Below are positions 1 through 5,580 of a DNA stretch of 6,810 nt, piece after piece. Each line of letters starts with the position of its first letter. The stretch's first letter is position 1. The DNA lies in NCBI GenBank assembly GCA_947086625.1, contig CAMTZV010000082.1, positions 1-6,810 on the forward strand, given 5' to 3'. The DNA comes from an uncultured bacterium. GTDB taxonomy: Bacteria > Bacillota > Clostridia > Lachnospirales > Lachnospiraceae. The translations under genes were made by a program, and so were the position numbers. The notes below the pieces were generated by a model that worked only from the letters and a program-made list of their open reading frames with translations, searched no databases and was not told where the DNA came from.

Positions 1-1089
1 TTCATCCGCTCGCTGTTTGAGTCCGCGCTGAAGACGAATGAAAATCTGGAGTTTGCGGTCGTGACAGGGTGCCTTCGGATCAGTAAGGAGAGCATTTTTA
101 CCGGGTTGAATAATTTGAAAATCATATCGATTCTGGATGACAGCTATGCCGAATATTTTGGATTCACGCATGAGGAAGTGAAAGTGATGCTGGATTACTA
201 TGGAATCGGCGAGCGGGAGGAGGAGGTACGGCACTGGTACGACGGCTATCTGTTCGGGGATACGGAGGTATATAACCCGTGGAGCGTGATCTACTATGTC
301 TATGATATCATCGAGCACAATACCGAGTTTCCGAAGCCATACTGGTCGAATACCTCGTCGAACAGCATCGTGCGGGAGCTGGTCGAGCGCGCGGATGATG
401 CGGTAAAAAGTGAGATTGAAAGCCTGATCGCGGGGGGCACGGTGGAAAAGCCCATTCACGAGGAGATCACCTACGGGGAGATCCATAGGAATCAGGACAA
501 TCTATGGAATTTCCTGTTTTTCACGGGCTATTTAAAGGCGGTGTCCAGGCGGTTTAAGGTCAATGCGCTGTATCTGACGCTTGAGATTCCGAATGAGGAG
601 ATCCGTTACATTTATCAGAATACAATCCGCGAGTGGTTCGATGAGCAAAAGAAGGATTGTGACGCGACGCCCTTTTTGGAGGGAATGCGCACCGGGGACT
701 GTAAAAAGATCGAGGATTTCATCAACGGGCAGCTTCTGGGGAGCATCAGCTATTACGACAGCGCGGAGAACTTTTTCCATGGTTATCTGTTCGGTTTGCT
801 GGGCGGGATCGGAGGCTACCGCATCAACTCGAACCGGGAGCATGGGAATGGAAGACCGGATTTACTGCTCGAGCCGCATCACCCGCGGATGCCCGCGATG
901 ATTATCGAGATCAAATGCGCGAAAAAATTCGGACAGATGGAGGCGCTGTGCGATGCGGCGCTTAAGCAGATCGAGGAGCAGGATTACGCGGCGGAGCTCA
1001 TCGACGAGGGATATCAGAACATTTATAAATACGGCTTCTGCTTCTGCAAAAAGATCTGCATGGTGAAGTTTGCGCGGATGGAAGCCTGA
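1..1089 (+). CDS. AAA-ATPase-like / PD-(D/E)XK nuclease-like (DUF1703) protein, 5'-partial
   Basis: The frame is open from the first base, so the gene starts left of the window; 362 codons are visible and TGA is at 1087-1089. The visible start (VVTGCLRISKESIFTGLNN, codons 20-38) is the conserved end of the AAA-ATPase-like domain (PF09820 type). It is followed by HWYDGYLFG (from codon 78) and NPWSV, also typical of the family. The C-terminal third matches the DUF1703 nuclease-like domain: a PD-(D/E)XK pattern can be read as Asp in RPDLLL (859-861), then Glu (907-909) and Lys (913-915) in IIEIK. Family members are usually about 520-560 residues, so roughly 160-200 residues including Walker A and B are missing from view. 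These proteins often occur as many paralogs in clostridia, Bacteroidetes and fusobacteria. Their biological role is not established, and nuclease activity is inferred from the motif only. A GTG at 61 is internal and not a real start. Confidence 0.9.
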   Translation, partial: FIRSLFESALKTNENLEFAVVTGCLRISKESIFTGLNNLKIISILDDSYAEYFGFTHEEVKVMLDYYGIGEREEEVRHWYDGYLFGDTEVYNPWSVIYYVYDIIEHNTEFPKPYWSNTSSNSIVRELVERADDAVKSEIESLIAGGTVEKPIHEEITYGEIHRNQDNLWNFLFFTGYLKAVSRRFKVNALYLTLEIPNEEIRYIYQNTIREWFDEQKKDCDATPFLEGMRTGDCKKIEDFINGQLLGSISYYDSAENFFHGYLFGLLGGIGGYRINSNREHGNGRPDLLLEPHHPRMPAMIIEIKCAKKFGQMEALCDAALKQIEEQDYAAELIDEGYQNIYKYGFCFCKKICMVKFARMEA

Positions 1090-1101
1090 CAGAGAAAAGG
1101 A

Positions 1102-1136
1102 AAACGGGAGCGGCGAAGGGCTGCTCCCGTTTCGTA
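1102..1136 (+). terminator. Rho-independent terminator candidate after the DUF1703 gene
   Basis: A 10-bp perfect stem is formed by 1102-1111 (core ACGGGAGC) and 1123-1132 (core GCTCCCGT) with an 11-nt loop. The tail is short and weak (TTTCGT). It begins 13 bases after the stop codon, the usual place for a terminator. The A-rich stretch before it also fits. The weak U-tract makes efficient termination uncertain. Confidence 0.6.
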
Positions 1137-1162
1137 TAAGATCCGTTTTGGGAGGGATACTC

Positions 1163-1183
1163 ATGGATAAAAATATGCCATAA
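1163..1183 (+). other. Six-codon upstream ORF (MDKNMP) in the yyaL leader
   Basis: An ATG at 1163 lies 6 bases after a very strong Shine-Dalgarno, GGGAGGG at 1150-1156. It reads MDKNMP and stops at TAA 1181-1183. It is out of frame with the downstream gene. The stop falls three bases before the terminator-like hairpin at 1187-1212. A ribosome at the stop would cover the left arm of that hairpin, so the mini-ORF could act as a translation-coupled attenuator leader. It has no run of a single amino acid that would name a sensed ligand. It could also be a chance ATG or the remnant of an old gene start. Confidence 0.35.
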
Positions 1184-1186
1184 AAT

Positions 1187-1212
1187 GCCGCGCCATCCGG
1201 CGCAGGCTTTTT
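1187..1212 (+). terminator. Terminator-like GC hairpin directly before the yyaL ribosome binding site (possible attenuator)
   Basis: The left arm GCCGCGCC (1187-1194) pairs with GGCGC (1199-1203) and GGC (1205-1207). The loop is ATCC and A1204 is a single bulge. The eight pairs are all G-C, and TTTTT (1208-1212) follows at once, which is the form of an intrinsic terminator. AAAA at 1182-1185 sits on the other side, so the element may also work on the minus strand. The yyaL Shine-Dalgarno starts at 1213. No promoter fits between hairpin and gene, so yyaL transcripts must pass through it. Confidence 0.6.
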
Positions 1213-1221
1213 GGAAAGGAG
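1213..1221 (+). promoter_or_regulatory. Ribosome binding site that fixes the yyaL start
   Basis: GGAAAGGAG lies 5 bases before the ATG at 1227. The in-frame ATG at 1185 has no ribosome binding site, and the 14 extra residues it would add are encoded by the hairpin. The 1227 start is therefore preferred. Confidence 0.8.
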
Positions 1222-1226
1222 CGGAC

Positions 1227-3164
1227 ATGAGTAACCATCTGAAAAACGAGACGAGCCCGTATCTCCTGCAGCACGCCGAAAACCCGGTGGAGTGGTATCC
1301 CTGGTGCGACGAGGCGTTTGCGCGGGCGAAAAGGGAGGATAAGCCGATTTTTTTGAGCGTCGGTTACAGCACGTGCCACTGGTGCCACGTCATGGCGCAT
1401 GAGAGCTTTGAAGACGAGGCGGTCGCCGCGCTGCTGAACCGGTCCTTCATTTCTATCAAGGTGGACCGGGAGGAGCGGCCCGATATCGACAGTGTATACA
1501 TGTCGGTCTGCCAGGCGTATACCGGCAGCGGCGGCTGGCCGATGACGATCTTTATGACGTGGGAAAAGAAGCCCTTTTTTGCGGGCACCTATTTTCCGCC
1601 GCATGCGCAGTACGGGAGGCCGGGCTTTTGCGAGCTGCTGCGGGCGGTGGAGGAGAAGTGGAGCACTGACCGAAAGACGCTTTTAGGCCCGGCGGACGCC
1701 CTGACGGCGGCTGAGATCCCGGTGGATGCGGGCGGCACAGGCGGGGACGGCGAGGCGCTTTTTGAGCGGGCATTGCAGCAGTTTTTTTTGAGCTTTGACA
1801 GCGAAAACGGCGGCTTTGGGCGTGCACCGAAATTTCCGATGCCCCACAATCTGCTGTTTCTGACGCTTTATGCGAAGGAATACGGCCGGAGGGACGTGCT
1901 GCGGATGGTGGAGCGGACGCTGGTGCAGATGCGTAAGGGCGGAATCTTTGATCAGATCGGCTACGGCTTTTCGCGCTATTCGACGGATCCGTATTTTCTC
2001 GCGCCGCATTTTGAGAAGATGCTCTACGACAATGCAGGCCTGATTCTCGCCTATGCGGGCGCTTACGCTCTGACGCAGACACCGCTTTTTTTAGACACCG
2101 CCGAAAAGGCCGCGGCGTTTGTGCTGCGCGAGATGACGCATGCACAGGGCGGCTTTTACAGTGCGCAGGACGCCGACAGCGAGGGTGTGGAGGGAGGATA
2201 TTATACGTTCACACTGGACGAGGTTATGGGCGTTTTGGGGAAGGAGGCGGGCACGCGGTTTGCGAGAGCCTACGACATTACCGCGAGCGGGAATTTTGAG
2301 GGCGTAAGCATCCCGAACCTGTTAAAGAGCAATGAGAAAAGCGTTGATTTCAGTGAGGAATTACAGAAGCTTTACCGATACCGGAAAAACCGCTTCCGCC
2401 TGCATCTGGACGACAAGATCTTAACGGCGTGGAACGGTATGATGATCGCCGCGCTGTCCGTGCTCTACCGGATTTCGCGCAGGGAGCGCTATCTTCTGGC
2501 GGCGAAAAGTGCGCAGCTGTTTCTGGAGAATCATCTGATGGACGGGGAAAGGCTGTGCGCGAGCTGGCGCGGCGGCAGACGCTCTGAGAAAGGGTTTCTG
2601 GACGACTATGCGTATGTGATCGCCGGGCTGCTCGAGCTTTACGCCGCCACGCTGGATCAGGCGTATCTGGACCGGGCAAAGCGGCTCTGTGCGCAGGCCG
2701 TCAGGCGCTTTTACGACGGGACGGGCGGCGGATTTTTTTTGTCGCCGGTGGATGAGTCGGAGCTGTTTGTAAATCCGAAGGAGTGCTACGACGGCGCCAT
2801 GCCCGGCGGAAATGCGTTGATGGCGTACGATCTGGTGCGGCTGCATGCGCTGACCGGGGATGAGGAGACGGGGCGTCTTGCCGGGGAGCAGCTTCGCTAT
2901 CTGTGCGCGCGGGCACAGGATGATCCGATGGGGCACGGCATGTTTCTCATTGCGAAGCTCCTCTGGGACAACCCGCCGGAGCACATCGTGATCGCCTTAA
3001 AGGAGTCTTCGGATCTGGAGGAGGTCAGAGACCGGCTTCCGCTGCTGGCGAATGTCGTCACGACAGCGGGGGATGAGGCTTACCCGCTCGTCAACGACCG
3101 CACGACCTTCTACGTCTGCAGGGGGCACACGTGTCTGGCGTCGTCAAATGTGTTTGGGAGTTAA
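1227..3164 (+). CDS. yyaL: DUF255 / YyaL (SPATA20-type) thioredoxin-domain protein
   Basis: Protein of 645 residues starting [20 protein letters not shown], the conserved N-terminus of the DUF255 (thioredoxin, DsbH-like) family. The thioredoxin-like motif is Cys50-His-Trp-Cys53 in STCHWCHVM, followed by the family segment [15 protein letters not shown]. Further family signatures are APKFPMPHN (near 200), HFEKMLYDN (near 261), [10 protein letters not shown] (near 310), ILTAWNGMM (near 398) and FLDDYAY (near 457), within an (alpha/alpha)6 region resembling GlcNAc 2-epimerase-type folds. No signal peptide is seen, so it is probably cytosolic. B. subtilis YyaL and human SPATA20 belong to this family, whose reaction is unknown. 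Family members are usually about 670-690 residues. Here the chain ends only about 12 residues after the conserved YVC..HTC pattern (from 629), so the C-terminal tail is short. The 3' end overlaps the convergent LysR gene by 21 bp. The leader hairpin at 1187-1212 may control expression. Confidence 0.93.
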   Translation: MSNHLKNETSPYLLQHAENPVEWYPWCDEAFARAKREDKPIFLSVGYSTCHWCHVMAHESFEDEAVAALLNRSFISIKVDREERPDIDSVYMSVCQAYTGSGGWPMTIFMTWEKKPFFAGTYFPPHAQYGRPGFCELLRAVEEKWSTDRKTLLGPADALTAAEIPVDAGGTGGDGEALFERALQQFFLSFDSENGGFGRAPKFPMPHNLLFLTLYAKEYGRRDVLRMVERTLVQMRKGGIFDQIGYGFSRYSTDPYFLAPHFEKMLYDNAGLILAYAGAYALTQTPLFLDTAEKAAAFVLREMTHAQGGFYSAQDADSEGVEGGYYTFTLDEVMGVLGKEAGTRFARAYDITASGNFEGVSIPNLLKSNEKSVDFSEELQKLYRYRKNRFRLHLDDKILTAWNGMMIAALSVLYRISRRERYLLAAKSAQLFLENHLMDGERLCASWRGGRRSEKGFLDDYAYVIAGLLELYAATLDQAYLDRAKRLCAQAVRRFYDGTGGGFFLSPVDESELFVNPKECYDGAMPGGNALMAYDLVRLHALTGDEETGRLAGEQLRYLCARAQDDPMGHGMFLIAKLLWDNPPEHIVIALKESSDLEEVRDRLPLLANVVTTAGDEAYPLVNDRTTFYVCRGHTCLASSNVFGS

Positions 3165-4061
3165 GCCTGCCCCGGCTGTACGAGTCAGATAGTCGTAGAG
3201 CATACGCGCGGCCGGGCTTTTGGGCCGTTCTTTATCCGAGACGATTTGCAGGGCGCGCGTGGGAGCGTCGCAGTCAAGGCGGATGTGCACGAGCTTTTTT
3301 TCCTGCAGCAGCGGAAGCGCCAGCTTTTCCGGAACGAAACCGATCCCCAGATTGCTCTCGATGAGCGGCAGCATCAGATCGGAGGTGGCCACCTCCATGT
3401 CCGGCTCCAGGTCGATGCCCCGCGCGATAAAAAAATTTTTGTAGAGCCGGTAGGTGGCGCTCTCCCTTCCGAGGCCGATCCACGGATAGCGCCTGATCTT
3501 TGCAAGGGACAGGGGCTGTTCGCACAGGCCGGCGTAGTGCGCCCCGCCCACGAGGATCTCCCGAAAGTGCAGCACGTCGACGCAGGAGCATGCGTTTGGC
3601 GGTTCAAACGGCGTTGTGAGGACTGCGAAATCAAGCCTGCCATTCACGAGCTGCTTTAGCGTCTCCGGGGTCGTGTGGTTGTGTATTCTTATGCGGATGG
3701 CGGGATAATCCGTTCGGAAGCCGCTCAGTGCATCCAGCAGAAACAGGTGAAGCGCCGTCTCGGTTGCGCCAAGCTCCACCGTTCCGCAGCCGTCCGCGTT
3801 CGGATGGCAAAGCGCCTCCTGCGCGTTTAAGAGCTGGCGGCAGGCGGCCTCCACATGGGCGTAGAGCTGTTCTCCCGGCCCTGTCAGGCTGATGCCCCGC
3901 GCTTCGCGGACGAACAGACGGCAGTCAAGCTGCGTCTCGAGCAGCTTTAAAACGCGCGTGACATTCGGCTGGCTGCTTCCGAGAGCGGTGGCGGCCTTCG
4001 TTACATTTCCGTATTTTGCTGCAAAGTAAAAGATCTTATAGTATTCAAAGTTGATATCCAT
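3144..4061 (-). CDS. LysR-family transcriptional regulator
   Basis: 305-residue DNA-binding regulator, a usual length for the LysR family. The N-terminal winged helix-turn-helix covers about residues 1-60: [14 protein letters not shown], then [14 protein letters not shown] (29-42), then [17 protein letters not shown] (48-64), all diagnostic. Residues from about 90 to 295 form the substrate-binding-like effector domain ([20 protein letters not shown]); its ligand cannot be told from sequence. The start at ATG 4061-4059 gives [13 protein letters not shown], the standard clostridial LysR start. An upstream in-frame ATG at 4112 would add 17 residues but lies at the predicted transcript start. The ribosome binding site for the chosen start (AGAGG, 4080-4076) is far away, 14 bases, so the start carries some doubt. 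It is divergent from the MATE gene, the classic layout of a LysR regulator with its target. The 3' end overlaps yyaL by 21 bp, tail to tail. Confidence 0.93.
   Translation of the reverse strand: MDINFEYYKIFYFAAKYGNVTKAATALGSSQPNVTRVLKLLETQLDCRLFVREARGISLTGPGEQLYAHVEAACRQLLNAQEALCHPNADGCGTVELGATETALHLFLLDALSGFRTDYPAIRIRIHNHTTPETLKQLVNGRLDFAVLTTPFEPPNACSCVDVLHFREILVGGAHYAGLCEQPLSLAKIRRYPWIGLGRESATYRLYKNFFIARGIDLEPDMEVATSDLMLPLIESNLGIGFVPEKLALPLLQEKKLVHIRLDCDAPTRALQIVSDKERPKSPAARMLYDYLTRTAGAGLTPKHI
3209..3233 (+). terminator. Weak terminator candidate for yyaL, inside the convergent LysR gene
   Basis: CGGCC (3209-3213) can pair with GGCCG (3223-3227) across a 9-nt loop, followed by TTCTTT. It lies about 45 bases past the yyaL stop, inside the coding region of the minus-strand LysR gene. 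No better terminator is visible between the two convergent genes. The stem is short, so this is a tentative call. Confidence 0.25.
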
Positions 4062-4074
4062 ATAATTTTTATAT
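4060..4074. promoter_or_regulatory. Possible LysR operator: T-N11-A dyad at the regulator's start codon
   Basis: ATATAATTTTTATAT is a perfect dyad of 6-base arms around a 3-base centre, and it fits the T-N11-A form of LysR boxes. It overlaps the regulator's start codon and lies upstream of the MATE promoter. The surrounding 4060-4100 is almost pure A/T, so dyads like this arise easily by chance. A looser pair, GATAT (4081-4085) and ATATC (4102-4106), is another candidate. Confidence 0.25.
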
Positions 4075-4096
4075 ACCTCTGATATATTATATATAT

Positions 4097-4125
4097 TTTT
4101 CATATCCTGCATGTTGTATTATAAT
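4097..4125 (+). promoter_or_regulatory. Promoter of the MATE transporter gene
   Basis: The -35 box TTTTCA (4097-4102) has 4 of 6 consensus matches. A 17-base spacer separates it from a perfect -10 box TATAAT (4120-4125). Transcription would start near 4132 and leave a leader of about 45 bases before the ATG at 4178. The -10 lies in a palindrome shared with the opposite promoter. Confidence 0.6.
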
Positions 4126-4145
4126 ACGATACCGGAAAAACACAA
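4118..4145 (-). promoter_or_regulatory. Divergent promoter of the LysR regulator gene
   Basis: On the minus strand a perfect TATAAT covers 4123-4118. Sixteen bases upstream is TTGTGT (4145-4140), a 3 of 6 match to the -35 consensus. The predicted start near 4111 gives a leader of about 50 bases to the ATG at 4061. It shares the palindrome 4116-4127 with the MATE promoter. Confidence 0.45.
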
Positions 4146-4164
4146 GAGGATCATGAAAGAATAT

Positions 4165-4170
4165 GGAGGG
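4165..4170 (+). promoter_or_regulatory. Ribosome binding site that fixes the MATE start
   Basis: GGAGGG lies 7 bases before the ATG at 4178. The in-frame ATG at 4163 overlaps this site and has no site of its own, so it is rejected as the start. Confidence 0.8.
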
Positions 4171-4177
4171 ATTTATC

Positions 4178-5524
4178 ATGAATCAGGATTTAACGGTCGG
4201 AAAGCCGCAGACCGTACTGTGGCGGTTTTGTCTCCCGCTGTTCGGGAGCATTCTTTTCCAGCAGCTCTACAACATCGCGGACAGCCTTGTGGCGGGGAAA
4301 TTTATCGGGGAAAACGCGCTGGCGGCGGTGGGGAACGGTTATGAGGTAACGCTCATCTTTATCGCCTTTGCCTTTGGCTGCAACATGGGCTGCTCGGTCA
4401 TCGTCTCGCAGCTGTTCGGGGCGAAGGACTACGGGCAGATGAAAAGCGCGGTGTCCACCGCCTGCATCTTCAGCGCCCTGCTGTGTGCCGTGCTCATGCT
4501 GGCCGGATTGCTCGGGTGCGGCGGGCTGCTTGCGCTCATCAAAACGCCGGCGGAGGTGTTTGCGGACTCGAAGCTGTATCTGGATATTTACATACTTGGT
4601 CTTCCGTTTGTGTTCTTTTACAACATCGCAACCGGGATTTTCTCGGCGCTGGGCGACTCCAAAACGCCCTTTTACTTTCTGGCGGCTTCCTCAACCGCAA
4701 ACATTGCCGTGGATATTTTATTCGTGAAAGCCTTTGCCATGGGCGTTGCGGGGGTGGCGTGGGCGACCTTTCTGTGCCAGGGCGCAAGCTGCCTGCTGGC
4801 CGTCTTTGCGGTGTGGGCGCGGCTCAAAAAGATCGAGGCGACAGGGCGCAGTGCGCTCTTTGACCCGGCGCTTCTGAAAAAAATTCTGGTCATTGCGGTT
4901 CCGAGCATTTTGCAGCAGAGCTTTATCTCGATCGGAAATATTCTCATTCAGAGCGTCATCAACGGCTACGGGCCGTCCGTCATGGCGGGCTACTCGGCGG
5001 CGGTGAAGCTCAACAATATGGTCATCACCTCGTTTACGACGATCGGAAACGGCATCTCCAACTTTACGGCGCAGAATTTCGGCGCGCGGGAGTACGGGCG
5101 GATCAAAGCGTGCTTTCGCGCGGGGATACAGATGGTGTGGTGTCTGTGTATCCCCTTTTGCCTCGTCTACATCTGCTTTGGAAAATATTTACTGCTGCTG
5201 TTTATGGAAAAAAGCTCGTCCGCGGCGCTTCTGACCGGAATGCAGTTTTTGTGGATACTCGCGCCGTTTTATTTTATCGTGTCGGCAAAGCTGGTGGCGG
5301 ACGGCATTCTGCGGGGCGTTGGCGCCATGCGGCGGTTTATGGCGGCGACCTTTACGGATCTGATTCTGCGCGTTGTGCTGGCCTTTGGTTTTTCAGGCCT
5401 GACGGGAAAGGCGCTGGGGATCTGGTGCGCATGGCCCATCGGCTGGACGGTAGCGATGTGCCTCTCGGTCCTTTTTTACCGCAGGCAGTACAGGCGGATG
5501 GTTTTTTGCGCGAAAATTGATTGA
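4178..5524 (+). CDS. MATE-family multidrug/metabolite efflux transporter
   Basis: 448-residue integral membrane protein, a standard length for a 12-helix MATE antiporter that exports drugs, toxins or metabolites using a Na+ or H+ gradient. The sequence is strongly hydrophobic throughout and shows the two-fold repeat of MatE domains. The first half carries FQQLYNIADSLVAG (27-40), SQLFGAKDYGQMKSA (from 77) and GIFSALGDSKTPFYF (from 153). The second half repeats the loop as QNFGAREYGRIKACF (from 299). The C-terminus ends in a short basic tail (YRRQYRRM), consistent with a cytoplasmic end. The substrate and coupling ion cannot be assigned from sequence. The divergent LysR gene shares its control region and is its likely regulator. 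The next gene, glnS, begins 56 bases after the stop and appears to have its own promoter. No clear terminator separates them, so some read-through into glnS is possible. Confidence 0.93.
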   Translation: MNQDLTVGKPQTVLWRFCLPLFGSILFQQLYNIADSLVAGKFIGENALAAVGNGYEVTLIFIAFAFGCNMGCSVIVSQLFGAKDYGQMKSAVSTACIFSALLCAVLMLAGLLGCGGLLALIKTPAEVFADSKLYLDIYILGLPFVFFYNIATGIFSALGDSKTPFYFLAASSTANIAVDILFVKAFAMGVAGVAWATFLCQGASCLLAVFAVWARLKKIEATGRSALFDPALLKKILVIAVPSILQQSFISIGNILIQSVINGYGPSVMAGYSAAVKLNNMVITSFTTIGNGISNFTAQNFGAREYGRIKACFRAGIQMVWCLCIPFCLVYICFGKYLLLLFMEKSSSAALLTGMQFLWILAPFYFIVSAKLVADGILRGVGAMRRFMAATFTDLILRVVLAFGFSGLTGKALGIWCAWPIGWTVAMCLSVLFYRRQYRRMVFCAKID

Positions 5525-5549
5525 CGGGAGGGCCTTTTTTCGGTACACT
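5521..5549 (+). promoter_or_regulatory. Promoter of glnS, overlapping the MATE stop codon
   Basis: TTGACG (5521-5526, 5 of 6 consensus matches) is separated by 17 bases from TACACT (5544-5549, 4 of 6). The -35 box includes the TGA stop of the MATE gene (5522-5524). Transcription would start near 5556, giving a leader of about 25 bases. Such a short leader leaves no room for a T-box, the element that often controls synthetase genes in Firmicutes. Confidence 0.6.
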
Positions 5550-5580
5550 GGAAAAAGGTTATTGAAGGAGGAGTAAGGTT

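Noticed and set aside
1185..1226. N-terminal extension of yyaL by 14 residues from ATG 1185
   Set aside because: There is no ribosome binding site before 1185, the stretch is a terminator-like hairpin, and homology begins at the 1227 start, which has GGAAAGGAG at the right distance.
1552..2984. Long antisense open frames inside yyaL (1552-2145 and 2421-2984, minus strand)
   Set aside because: The translations are Arg/Pro/Ala-rich with no recognisable domain and lie opposite a well-conserved gene; they are by-products of GC-rich codon use.
4062..4112. N-terminal extension of the LysR protein by 14 or 17 residues
   Set aside because: The extra residues are encoded by very AT-rich DNA at or near the predicted transcript start, and the family start [11 protein letters not shown] lies at 4061. 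The weak spacing of the ribosome binding site leaves slight doubt.
4111..4344. 77-residue plus-strand frame starting in the divergent promoter region
   Set aside because: It overlaps the MATE start in another frame, begins upstream of the predicted transcript start and resembles no family; the MATE frame is clearly the coding one.
5533..5558. Hairpin CCTTTTT / AAAAAGG as a terminator between the MATE gene and glnS
   Set aside because: The stem is only seven mostly A-T pairs with a 12-base loop and no U-tract after it; it overlaps the glnS promoter boxes.
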